Assembly (NCBI RefSeq): GCF_019279795.1 | Contig: NC_056733.1 | Location: 1,116,423,182-1,116,487,181 of the forward strand | Reading direction: 5' to 3' | Origin: Protopterus annectens | Lineage: Eukaryota > Chordata > Ceratodontiformes > Protopteridae | DNA length: 64,000 nucleotides | In this document: in pieces, positions 33,663 to 43,745 of the stretch | Numbering within the stretch: the stretch's first letter is position 1 | Layout of the letters: every line of letters begins with the position of its first letter | Translations under genes and position numbers: made by a program | The notes under the pieces: generated by a model | Seen by the model: the letters and a program-made list of their open reading frames with translations, nothing else | What the model was told of the DNA's origin: nothing | The model's database searches: none

Positions 33663-36039
33663 GTGCACACTGCAGTGTTTAGGATAAACCATTTTTTCAT
33701 CTTATCTTTAAGCATCTATTGCAAGACCACCAGTTATTGGAGAGCCCACATTCTGCCTCTCAGTAGACATCTTGGGATTAGTGCTTCTGTTTTCTCCTGG
33801 TGGGAGAAAGAGTGCAGTTACATTATTTACTGGAGACTGCTGATCACCAGAAAGCTTAATAACTGCTTTATAAATGACAGCTTGGAATCTATGCTTCAAC
33901 ACATAGCCCTCCAGAGCTTACACCACCACAATTCTCACATAGCAACACAAAACACACACCTACTTTTGTGGAAGCTCTCAATAAAAATCTGCCTAAACAA
34001 CAGAGACCTCCGAGGCAGAAACGCAAACAACCAGCCCAAACCATGAGACACATAGCTCACATAAGTGTGCCACTCAACCAAAGCTCATAAGGCAAAACAA
34101 CTTACTCAATACACTAGTCATAGGTGACACAATAGTAAGGCACACTGTTGCCCCACTCACTAGGGTGAATAAGGAGAAAGTTACGGTCAGCTGTTTGTCG
34201 GGTGCCAGGATCCGCCTCATAACGCACGCACTTAGGTCACTCCACAACAGGTACAAATATGACGCTGTCATTGTCCATGTTGGTGTGAATGACCTGAGAC
34301 ATACCTCCCTGGACTACATGAAAAGAGACATAGAGGAGCTCTCGGATCTTGTAGCCCAGGCAGGTATGACCATAGCTCTGAGTAGCATCCTACTGTCACC
34401 TAGAATGATACCACAGTACAAGCAGAAAATGATTGGCTTCAACAATTGGCTAAGTTTCTGGTGTCATACTAAGAGGATCCAGTATCTGCCTGGGATGACA
34501 TGATCAACAGACCTCGATGCTTCGCCAGAGATGGCCTGCACCTGTTACCCCAGGGCTTCCGGATACTGGCCAAGGCTCTTGCTACCCCTATAGTGCCTTT
34601 TTTAGGCAGTGTCCTGAAAATAAAATTACCACCATAGCAGCTATAAGCAAACAAAATCTGAGGGTTGTGCTACTCACCACTAGAAGTCTAAATCACAAAA
34701 TGCATTCGCTCGAAGCACTCCTTAAAATGGAGAACATCGACATCTGTGCAGTGACCGAGACCTGGTTCAAGGCTCCAGAGAGCACCCCAGTACTACCAGG
34801 CTATAATTCATGCCACACATTTCAGCCCCTAAACCTGGACCAAATTACTAAAGGCGGTGGTGTCTCCATATTCATAAAAGATATGCACACCTTCAGACTA
34901 GTAGCCCAACAGAACGCATCAGAGATACTTCAGGTACAACTAACACTGGGTAAAACTGCAATCCAGGTTGTAGCCTGCTATAGATCCCCCACCATGTCCC
35001 AAGACTCCCACTTCACACTCCTAAACACACTGGAAAATATTAGGGTACAACCCAATACCCTTATACTGGGAGACTTTAACTACCTCTCCATTAACTGGGA
35101 AAATTACTCGTGTACTAACACACTTGCTCAACGCTTTCTGAAATTCATTAATTCCAATGCCCTGGACCAACTCATTCTTACCCCCACCAGGGGTAGAAAC
35201 ATCCTTGACCTGGTCATTACTAACATGAGTGACCATTGCTCTACACCAGTAATCAGCTCCTCCCTGGTCAAATCTGACCACAAGCTAATCACCATGGATA
35301 TCCACATCCCACCTTCACCCCCCTCTAAAGGAAATCACAGTAAAAAACCTCCAAAGCCAATTTTGGGCTTCTAAAAACAGAGATGGCTGACTTCATGACA
35401 CCCATGCAAATGGAAAATAGGTGCATGACTGCTGAATCATATACCAATGCACTTTATGAGCACATAAACAAGTGCATGGAATGAACCATACCAAACAGAA
35501 CCAAGACACTCTCCTCCAAAAAAGGAAACCAATCTGGTGGTCCCCCACCATAAACTCTACAACAGAAGGAAAAAACTGTTGGAGAAAAGGATGAATTCCC
35601 AAGACTGGAAAAACTCCCTTGTTACCCTCAGCAAAAAACTGAGATCCATCATCAAATCCTCTAAAGCTAACTACGAAAACAAAATTGCTGCAGATTCTAA
35701 AGACAACCACAAGGCATTCTATAGTTATGTCAAGAATCTAAATGGCAATACTCAGATCTTCTCTGAGTTACAGCACAATGGCAGTACATATACAGAACCA
35801 GCTGATATTGCCAACATATTGGCTGACAGATTCAGTGCGAACTTTACCCCCCTTTCACCCCCTAAAGGGCCTATCACACTACCTGAGGAATGCCAAGTCC
35901 CTATTATGACAGCTACACAGATAAAAATTGCACTGTCCAAAGCCAAGAATGCAGCTTCTGTGGGATCTGATAATATCCCTGGTTGTGTTCTACATGAATT
36001 ACAATGTGAACTGGCACCACATCTGAGTACTCTGATGTT
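33663..36039 (+). pseudogene. CR1 LINE 5' part: ORF1 esterase, endonuclease, RT start
   Basis: ORF1: an N-terminal helical region (about 33830-34010) is followed by the SGNH-esterase domain (34094-34620). Block I reads VIGDTIVRH, with Thr in place of the usual catalytic Ser of GDS (codons 34123-34131). VIVHVGVNDLR, then AGMTIALSSILLSP follow. After a frameshift near 34490 comes the catalytic Asp/His block FARDGLHLLPQGF. ORF2: the apurinic endonuclease starts VVLLTTRSLNHKMHSLEALL (about 34660) and contains TETWF, GGGVSIFI, LGDFNYLSINWEN and the SDHKLIT end (about 35290). The linker and RT N-terminus (ASVGSDNIPGCVL) follow to 36039, where DIRS element 2 interrupts. Stops lie near 35374-35530. 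Confidence 0.9.
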
Positions 36040-36045
36040 AAGTTG

Positions 36046-36200
36046 TCAATCTCGCCTTCATTCTTGCTGGATGGGTTCGGAGCTGAACCTCGGCTCCAAC
36101 TCGGCCTATTACTAAAGCTCGAGAGCCATTTTCACCGGCTCGAGGCTATACTATGTCCCATAATGCTAGGCGTCATATACCCAGATCTCGTTTGCCGCTT
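36046..36200 (+). repeat. Left inverted terminal repeat, DIRS element 2
   Basis: The run from ctcgccttcattcttgctgg through the cagatctcgtttg region is the reverse complement of about 42040-42192, including catatacccagatctcgttt. The match is strong over about 150 bp. Confidence 0.92.
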
Positions 36201-36532
36201 CAGCTACGAGGTTGCGTTTTCTCCGGCTCCAGGTCGTATTTAAATATTTTTGTATCTACAGTTAGTTTTTCTTAGATATTTTTCTATTTAGTTTATTTAA
36301 TTACTGTTTAGAGAGTTGCGACTAGTTTTCCCTACCCTTTTTGTGTAGTTTTCCCCTTTTTTTCCACCCTTAAGATGGACAGGCCTAACCCTCCCTTCAG
36401 TAGTCAGTACAGTTTTCCCCTTAGTGTGTGTGTGGAATTTCTGTCTTCTTTTTACTAGTTAGCTTAACTTAAATTTTTCGTTGAGTGTGTTAGTGTGCTT
36501 GTGTAGATTTTTTGTCTTAACCCTGTGGTGTC

Positions 36533-38800
36533 ATGTCAAAAGATACCAAGGTATCGGGATTCAAGAAGTATGACTCGTGCTGTCAAAAGATGTCTCTGAC
36601 GGACGGTCACACTTCTTGTGTGTACTGTTTGGGCCCTCTGCACCTGCAGGACTCTTGTTCCATCTGTCACGCTTTTAGCCCCAGAGTCCTGCAGGAATGC
36701 AGAAATAAGCTCATTCTCAGTGGCTTATTAAAGCCTGAATGTTCTCCGCCCAAGCCCATCTCTGGAAAACCTTCAAAGCCCGCCAAATCATCGGCTCCAT
36801 GTTCGGAGCCGGCGCCGAGCGGTTCTCTTTCTGCCTCGTCGGTTCCAGCTGGAACCGATTCATCGAGGCCTCAGTCGGCTCCGGCTTTGGTGTCGGAGCC
36901 GTCCCCAAGCCGAAAACGCTCCAGGTCTCCTTCACTGGAGTCGGTTAGATCGGCTCCGAAGTCTCCCTTGCTGTCGGAGCGGAGCCATAGGTCTCACTCC
37001 TCCAGGTCTTCCAGGCTTTCGGACCATGACCTCGAGAGGGTAGTCAGCAGGCTTTTAAAGTCACAGGCGCTGGCCCAGTTATTGCATAGCCTGTCTCAAC
37101 AGACAGGGGCTACCCCAACGCCTGCTCAAGTTCCTCCTCTGACTACTTTGCTGAGTTCGGAGCCGGAGGTCGTCGAGGTTAGTACCGTTGGGGCGTCGGA
37201 ACCGATCCCTCCGTTATCGGTTCCTTCGTCGGCTCCGATCCCTTCATTGGCTCCGTCCTTTGTGGAATCCGGGCGTCAAGACTCCCTCGTCGGCTCTGAG
37301 GGGGCGAGTGGCATCGGACACTGGTCCGACCCCGTTCTCCCTCTCGGAGCCTCGGCGCAGATGAGTTCGGCCCCGACATCGGCCTCGGAGCCATCCCTCT
37401 CGGTGCTGGGAGGAGCTCTCATCTCCTCGGAGCTGGGTCCCTATTCCCTGCCTGACAGGGGCACCTTCGAGGTCATGAGGAGCGTGCTGGCTCCCATACC
37501 GGCGCCACGGTCGGCCTCGTCGGCCCCTCCCTCCACGGTGCCTGCTTCGGCCCCTGCCTACCCTCCTGAACCCAAGCGCGGAGAACCAACGCTCCAGGCC
37601 GCTCCATTGGGCGTTTCCTCCTCTTCCGAGGCCTCCCCTGATCCTTCAGAGGAGCTCCCTCGGAAGAGGACATGCAAGAGGAAGCATGTCGACTCCCCTG
37701 AGTCAGTAACATCTGACACCGACCTGGATGATTCGGAAGGGTCCCCAAGGTCCCCCTCTGAGGATGTCTCTTTTTCTGACATCCTAGAGATCCTTAAACA
37801 GAGGGGGAGCTGGTCCGCCCTCAACCCTTCCGAGGATGAGTCGGTGTACCTGGATGCGTTCGGTTCTTGCCCTTCCACCTCCTGGGTGTCCCCGCCTTTC
37901 GACCCACTCATGGAGGTGGTGGCTAGAAAATCGTGGACGGCTCCGGATACTATGGAACCAACTCCCCGGAGGCCTACAAAATTTATTACAGCCCCGGCAG
38001 ACAAGCAGTTTCTCTCCAAGGGCGTCCCTGTGGATGCCATGGTGGTGGCGGCAGCCACTAAGAAGGAGTTGGCTGACCCTTCAGTACCTGTCCATCCTCC
38101 TAATAAGGAATGTAGGACTATGGATAGGTATGGCAAGCGGATGTTTTCTTCAGCGACCTTTGCCATGCGATCGCTGAATTACTTATGCCATTTTACCCGT
38201 CTTCAGAGAGACCTCCTTAAAGAACTGGGTGATACCTTACAGGACCCAACCGCTGTAGGGTCCCAGGAAAAGATCAACTCCCAGCTGGGGACCCTGAACT
38301 CTGTTGTCAACTCCTCCATGCGGCTGATTTCTTACGCAGCTGATGGAGCGAGTAGGGCCGCAGGCACGGGCGTTGCTCTAAGGAGACACGCCTGGATGCG
38401 GCTGTGCAACTTTGCTGACCCCTTCAAGGCGTCCTTCACTAACACCCCCTTTGACGGTTCTGCCCTGTTTGGACCTCAAGTGAAGGATGCATTGACCAGG
38501 TGTGAGCAGGAAGGAAAGACTCTCTCTGCCATGGGAGTCCGTTTTTCCGCCCCTTCTAGACCATACCCTAAGGGTCAAAAGGGCAGAAAGATGTGGTTCC
38601 GTAAACCCCAGGGAGTACTGCCTAATGCACATGGTGAGCTCCCCTCCAGAGGCAGAGGAGGAAACAATAACAGACGCTGCCCTAGGGGCAGGGGGGTCCG
38701 CAAAATCAGGGTAGCAGAGAATTTTGCTGCAATAAATTTCTTCTTTGAACTGGCGTTGTTTTTCAGGCTGTTGCCTTTACTTTTTTCGTTGTTTTTGTAG
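36533..38800 (+). CDS. DIRS gag-like protein, element 2 (open, 755 aa)
   Basis: This is an uninterrupted ORF from ATG 36533 to TAG 38798-38800. The N-terminus (residues 12-50) has a Cys/His cluster (CCQKM...CVYCLGPLHLQDSCSICH), a likely small zinc-binding module. Residues 75-350 are very rich in Ser, Pro, Ala and Glu and probably disordered. A Glu/Asp-rich stretch follows near 380-420. The C-terminal half has the conserved block NKECRTMDRYGKRMFSSATF (about residue 525) and HAWMRLCNFADPF (about 618), shared with gag at 62100-62500. The tail is Gly/Arg-rich (RGRGGNNNRRCPRGRG), suiting nucleic-acid binding. The final hydrophobic residues extend past the equivalent stop in element 3 and may be an artefact of stop loss. 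Confidence 0.88.
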   Translation: MSKDTKVSGFKKYDSCCQKMSLTDGHTSCVYCLGPLHLQDSCSICHAFSPRVLQECRNKLILSGLLKPECSPPKPISGKPSKPAKSSAPCSEPAPSGSLSASSVPAGTDSSRPQSAPALVSEPSPSRKRSRSPSLESVRSAPKSPLLSERSHRSHSSRSSRLSDHDLERVVSRLLKSQALAQLLHSLSQQTGATPTPAQVPPLTTLLSSEPEVVEVSTVGASEPIPPLSVPSSAPIPSLAPSFVESGRQDSLVGSEGASGIGHWSDPVLPLGASAQMSSAPTSASEPSLSVLGGALISSELGPYSLPDRGTFEVMRSVLAPIPAPRSASSAPPSTVPASAPAYPPEPKRGEPTLQAAPLGVSSSSEASPDPSEELPRKRTCKRKHVDSPESVTSDTDLDDSEGSPRSPSEDVSFSDILEILKQRGSWSALNPSEDESVYLDAFGSCPSTSWVSPPFDPLMEVVARKSWTAPDTMEPTPRRPTKFITAPADKQFLSKGVPVDAMVVAAATKKELADPSVPVHPPNKECRTMDRYGKRMFSSATFAMRSLNYLCHFTRLQRDLLKELGDTLQDPTAVGSQEKINSQLGTLNSVVNSSMRLISYAADGASRAAGTGVALRRHAWMRLCNFADPFKASFTNTPFDGSALFGPQVKDALTRCEQEGKTLSAMGVRFSAPSRPYPKGQKGRKMWFRKPQGVLPNAHGELPSRGRGGNNNRRCPRGRGVRKIRVAENFAAINFFFELALFFRLLPLLFSLFL

Positions 38801-38809
38801 CAGAGAATT

Positions 38810-40671
38810 TTTCTCTGACAAACCCTTCCAGCACCCCTGAGGAGCTGCCCGACTGGAAGACTTTCACTGTACCATATCCGAGGGTTACAGAATCCCCTTT
38901 ATCCACACCCCGCAACAACCAAAAGGGCCTCTTCCAGACGTTCCACCTGGTTTGAGAGATCAAGCAGCGTCAGAAATTTCAAAGCTTCTGTCAAAAAGGG
39001 CCATCCAGCCAGTCCCAGTAGACCAACAAGGATCCGGAATCTACTCCAAATTCTTTTTGGTACCAAAAAAGACGGGGAACTGGAGACCTATTTTGGATCG
39101 CAGCAGGCTGAACAAGTCTGTTCAAAGAACGAAGTTCCGGATGGTCACGCTACAGTCCATTCTACCCTTTCTGGGTCAGGACAATTGGATGTGCTCTGTA
39201 GATCTTCAGGATGCGTGCTACCATATCAAAATGAACAGGCGCTCCAGAAGGTTTCTCCGCTTCCGGCTGGGAGCCAGTCACTACCAATTCAGAGCCCTGC
39301 CCTTTGGCCTCACCACAGCCCTTAGGGTGTTTACCAAATGCATGGCAGTGGTTGCTACTCACCTGAGATGACGAGGATTCCAGGGGTCTCCATATTTAGA
39401 TGACTGGCTCCTTACTGCCACCACCAGGCACCAGCTGCTTCAAGCCAGGGATTACGCTGTGCAAACGTGCAGAGCACTAGGCATCTCTATAAACTTCGAA
39501 AAGTCTGCCTTATCACCCTGTCAGCATATTACCTTCATAGGCGTCGTGTTAAACATGGTAGAGTTGTCAGCAAAACTACCTACACAAAGAGTTTCAGACA
39601 TCGCAGCCATGTTCAAACCCTTCTACAGGAGGACAGGGTCCAAGCCCAATTTGTACTGAAAACACTTGGTCTAATGGCAGCAACAATCACCTTGCTCCCC
39701 CTAGCTCGTTTTCATATGCGGCTACTGCAGTGGATGCTTTTTTCCCAATGGTCCTTTCGGCAGCTTCCCATGTCTCACAACATTCTCATCACTCAGTCAT
39801 GCAAGAGACACCTCTCGTGATGGATGGTCTTGCCCCAGGTGCTCCTGGGCAGACCTGTTATTCTCCCCCCTCCGGTTGCCACCGTGACAACGGATGCCTC
39901 CCTGATCTGGTGGGGTGGGCATTTTCAGGGCAGGACAGTCCAGGGCACATGGCAACCCTTCGAGTTCCACCTGCACATAAATGTCTTGGAGATGAGAGCG
40001 GTACTTTTGGCGTTGCAGGCCCTTCAGAACTCTACCCACCGGGACGATTGCAATTCAGACAGACAATATGTCTGTAGTGTGGTACATCAACAAGCAGGGC
40101 GGAACCAGGTCCTACCCCCTATGTCGGGAAGCGCTCATACTTTGGCAGTGGGCGATCTCTTCTCAACGGTTTCTGGTAGCAATGCATATTCCAGGGAAGT
40201 CCAGCGTCATAGCGGACAGACTGAGCAGGGCCATTCTCATGCCCTACGAGTGGTCTCTCAACCAACTAGTAGCAGAACAAATATTCAGAAGATGGGGTCA
40301 GCCTTGATGCGACCTTTTCGCAACCCCTCAAAACAGCAAGTGTCAGGATTTCTTCACCATCTTTCCTCTTCTGGGTCTCCCTCCCAGAGACGCTATAGTC
40401 CACGATTGGCCCCAGGGTCTTCTATATGCTTCCCCCTTTTCCCTTAATTACCCAGTTAGTCCAGAAAGCAACTGCCTTAAGATCCAGGATGATCCTCATT
40501 GCCCCTTACTGGCCCCGACAAGTCTGGTTTCCATTCCTGCAACGTCATCTACTAGAGCAGCCCTGGCATCTGGACCCAGTGCCAGACCTTCTGACCCATC
40601 AATCGGGCGGGCTGCACCAGTCCCTTCCATCTCTCAACCTCACAGCTTGGTTGCTCCACTTCCAACCCTAG
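38810..40671 (+). pseudogene. DIRS reverse transcriptase-RNase H, element 2 (stops and frameshifts)
   Basis: RT motifs: FLVPKKTGNWRPILDRSRLN (about 39055-39115), KFRMVTLQSILPFL, MCSVDLQDACYHIKM, RALPFGLTTALRVFTK and YLDD at 39393-39404. An in-frame TGA at 39369-39371 interrupts HLR|RGFQ, where element 3 reads through. A frameshift lies near 39600-39650 and another TGA near 39820 replaces Trp. RNase H: TVTTDASLIWWGGHFQG, INVLEMRAVLLALQAL, then after a frameshift VVWYINKQGGTRS and KSSVIADRLSR. The DIRS extension ends with MILIAPYWPRQVWFPF. The enzyme is inactive. Confidence 0.9.
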
Positions 40672-41700
40672 CCAGGCTTCCCTTAATTTCTCAGTCAGTA
40701 CGTGATATCATCCTTGCCTCTCACAAGTCTAACACCAGAAGGACGTATGCTAGTAAATGGAAGCGTTTCTCTATTTGGGCAAGGAAAAATCAAGTGGACC
40801 CTTTCACAGCTCCTGTCCAAACAGTTCTAGAGTTTTTGGCGGAACTTTTCTAAACGGGCTCTTCCTCAGCCACTATCAGGGTTCAGTTGGCGGCTATTGC
40901 AAATTTTCACGTTGGCTTGTCAGAGACCAGTATTATGTCCCACAAGCTCTGCAAAGCCTTTCTAAAAGGAACTCTATTACTTAGGCCCCCGGTTAAAAAC
41001 CCTCCTCCACCGTGGGATCTAAATTTGGTACTGTCTTCTTTAATTCTGCCTCCCTTTGAGCCAGCTGCTTCCTGCTCGTTAAAACTGCTCTCGTGGAAAA
41101 CACTTTTCTTGGTAGCTATTACCTCAGCGAGAAGGGTTTCGGAACTACAAGCTCTCTCTGTGCGCCCCCCCTTATCTTGTTTTTCACAAAGATAAAGTGT
41201 CCCTTAGGACTAATCCTTCCTTTTTACCTAAGGTACTCTCTGAAAAAAATCTTAATCAGACTATTGATCTCCCAGTCTTCTTCCCAAATTACACTGATAG
41301 AGCTGAGAGAAGACTACATTGTTTAGACGTCCACCGTCAACTACGCTTCTATCTTGATAGAACAAAACAGTCGAGAAAATCAGAGCAGCTCTTCCTGTCT
41401 TACATGGAAGGAAAGCAAGGCCTTCCAGTTTCTAAAGTAACCTTGTCCAGATGGTTGACCTCTCTTATCACGTTAATCTATCAATTGAGGCATAAGGAGC
41501 CCCCTACCAAGCCTAGAGCTCATTCAACCAGAGCATTAGCTCCTTCAGTAGCTTTTCAAGCAAGGTTACCCATGGATTCTATTTGTGCAGCGGCCACATG
41601 GGCCTCCCCTCATACCTTCATTTCTCATTACAAACTGGACATCGCCTGCAGAATTCGGGCTGAGTTTGGTTCCACTGTACTCAAGAGTCTGTTCCATTGA
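40647..41700 (+). pseudogene. DIRS tyrosine recombinase, element 2 (frameshifts)
   Basis: The N-terminal block SNTRRTYASKWKRFSIWARK is near 40728-40790, with a stop or frameshift at about 40850. The next piece carries ITSARRVSELQALS (first catalytic Arg, about 41120). A further break lies near 41193, then SLRTNPSFLPKVLSEKNLNQ. The HxxR pair is HSTR at 41521-41532 and the nucleophile Tyr lies in HTFISHYKLD (about 41629). Its start overlaps the end of the RNase H frame, matching element 1. Confidence 0.9.
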
Positions 41701-41732
41701 GCCACCCAGGACTAAGGTGCTAGGGACGCTGT

Positions 41733-41841
41733 CCCATCCAGCAAGAATGAAGGTGAGATCAACAACTTAACATTGAGACGTTATGTACTTACCATAACGT
41801 TCCATGTTAGTTGTCTTCTTCTTGCCTTCTTTCTTGCGTCC
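41733..41841. promoter_or_regulatory. Internal complementary region (ICR), DIRS element 2
   Basis: The first half (cccatccagcaagaatgaag, then caacaacttaacatt) is the reverse complement of the left end at about 36032-36072. The second half (gacgttatgtacttaccata, then ttgtcttcttcttgcc) is the reverse complement of the right end at about 42175-42233. This is the classic DIRS-1 design for joining the two ends into a circle. Confidence 0.93.
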
Positions 41842-42029
41842 CACCCTCCATCCCCCTGGCCTGGAAAGACGTAGAGTATCTTGTGAGATATCTTTTGTCA
41901 CCAGAGTTATCTTCTCAGCCAGCTCTCTTGTTCCCCCTTTAGTAGCCCTTGTAAGGGATATATGTAGAAGAACTTATTTTTGCATATTTTAGATAGATTT
42001 ACTCTTTTCTTGTGGTGGGACATATATGT

Positions 42030-42235
42030 CCATAGTGTTAGCTATCAAACGAGATCTGGGTATATGACGCCTAGCATTATGGGACATAGTATAGCCTCGA
42101 GCCAGTGAAAATAGCTCTCGAGCTTTAGTAATAGGCCTAGTCGGAGCCGAAGTTCGGCTCCGAACCCATCCAGCAAGAAAGAAGGCGAGAAGAAGACAAC
42201 TACCATGGAACGTTATGGTAAGTACATAACTTCTC
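42030..42235 (-). repeat. Right inverted terminal repeat and terminal extension, DIRS element 2
   Basis: The region from caaacgagatctgggtatat to ccatccagcaagaaagaagg complements the left repeat. It continues for about 45 bases (agaagacaactaccatggaa, then cgttatggtaagtacataac) that have no copy at the left end but are complementary to the second half of the ICR. Confidence 0.92.
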
Positions 42236-43745
42236 ATTCAATCACAGCCTCATTTCAGGCTTTGTTCCTACTGAATGGCGCACTGCTATGATCATCCCAC
42301 TCCACAAAGGGGGAGCGACTGCAGACCCTGGGAACTACTGCCCCATTAGTCTGACGAGTCTGATATGTAAGGCTATGGAGTGCATCATCATGGACCTTAT
42401 AAATAAGGACATAGGGAATCTCCAAACTCTGGACCCCATGTAGTTTGGGTTTGTGAAAGGTAGATCATGTTTGCTCAACCTGATAGACTTCTTCGAGTCT
42501 ATCACCAGAGCTGTGGATGAGGGCAAGGTAGTTCACACAGCTTACCTAGATCTTGCCAAGCTCTTCGACACCATCCCTCACTCAGGAATCATAGATAGAC
42601 TCACTAAACTAGGCATAAACCCCTATGTCATAAGGTGGGTTGACAACTGGCTCACTGATAGAGCCCACACTGTGAAAGTAGCGGACTCCAAATCTGATTA
42701 CCAACCAGTTACAAGTGGTGTCCCACAGAGATCGGTCCTAGGTCCTCTCCTGTTTGGCATCTACTTTTCTGAAGTTCAAGCTAATACAAAGAGTCTCTGG
42801 CTGACCACGTTCGCAGATGATTGCAAACTGGGAGCCATTATTGATTCTCCAACTTAAGTAGACATTCTACAAAAAGGCCTCACTGACACCAGTGACTGGT
42901 GCCAGAACCATGGCCTTAAGCTCAGTGCCAAAAAGTGCATTGTCATTCCCTTTGAGAAAAATTCCGTGCCCATGAACTACCACATAGGTGGTAGTCCACT
43001 AAACACCGAAGGTGTGATGAGACCTGAGGACACAGGTTGACAGCAGACTCTCCTTTGATAACCACATTGCCACTGTTGTCAGAAAGTTCTTTTATGTGGC
43101 ACATCTCATTACAAAAGGTTTCTCATCCAGGAAGAAAGAGATCATAATCCCTCTCTACTCGTCCCTCATTAGACCTATTATAGAATACAACACCTCATTT
43201 GGTATGTACCTCACTAGACACCTACAACAACTGGAAAGGCCACAAAAATACCTCACTAAGAGGATCTTGGGCCTTAGACACATGCCCTATACGGACAGAC
43301 TCAAAAAACTCCAGCTATACTCTGTCTCTTATCACCTACTTAGAGGCGATCTCTGCTTGACCTACAAAGCCATGTCTGACCCAGATCTGCTAGATATGCT
43401 ACACCTAAAGAAATCCCAATCCCTCCATGCCACATGCTCCAGGGAGCTAAACCTCATTACCATAATAAACAGAACATGCTGGAGGGACAGGTTCCTAACC
43501 TTGAGACTTCCCATACTCTGGAACAAACTTCCCATTCATGTCAAGCAGAGCACTTCAATGGCCCTCTTTAAGAGAAATCTTGACGAGTGTATGGGCAATA
43601 AGAAGTTCACCCCAGGTATTACTTCAGTGGCCTTGATTGACAGGGCACTGGGAACTAACTTTGGGTGGCATGATGCCAGGGAATCTTCTTGGGCTAGGCT
43701 TATATAGGCTGCAGGGCCATTAGCCTAGTACACACCTATGAAAAG
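42236..43745 (+). pseudogene. CR1 LINE 3' part: RT and 3' UTR
   Basis: This continues the RT split at 36039: FVPTEWRTAMIIPLHKGGAT (about 42265-42320), NYCPISLTSLICK, then AYLDLAKLFDTIPHSGIIDR (about 42543-42600). The SGVPQRSVLGPLLFGIYFSE block follows, then FADD at 42810-42821. An in-frame TAG lies near 42440 (M*FGF) and TAA at about 42855. The C-terminal region reads RRLGLRHMPYTDRL-like (RILGLRHMPYTDRLKKLQ) and CWRDRFLTLRLPILWNKLPI. The 3' end has ggctaggcttatataggctg and stops at about 43745 after cacctatgaaa. Without the DIRS insert this CR1 is about 3.9 kb. Confidence 0.92.

Larger units (their letters stand above)
36040..42235 (+). mobile_element. DIRS tyrosine-recombinase retrotransposon, element 2 (complete termini)
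   Basis: This is a complete DIRS layout inserted in the CR1 RT gene. It has a left inverted terminal repeat (about 36046-36200), a leader, gag (36533-38800), RT/RNase H (about 38810-40671), recombinase (40647-41700), ICR (41733-41841) and a right inverted terminal repeat plus extension (about 42030-42235). Host CR1 codons join across the insert (LSTLM before, FNHSLISGF after) with no target duplication, as expected for recombinase integration. The element is about 6.2 kb. Pol and recombinase are broken; gag is open. Confidence 0.95.

Noticed and set aside
35021-35281. - strand frame opposite the CR1 endonuclease
   Set aside because: Antisense of the clearly coding + strand endonuclease.
37558-38166. 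202-residue - strand frame opposite DIRS gag
   Set aside because: GC-rich antisense shadow of the gag ORF of element 2; no domain seen.
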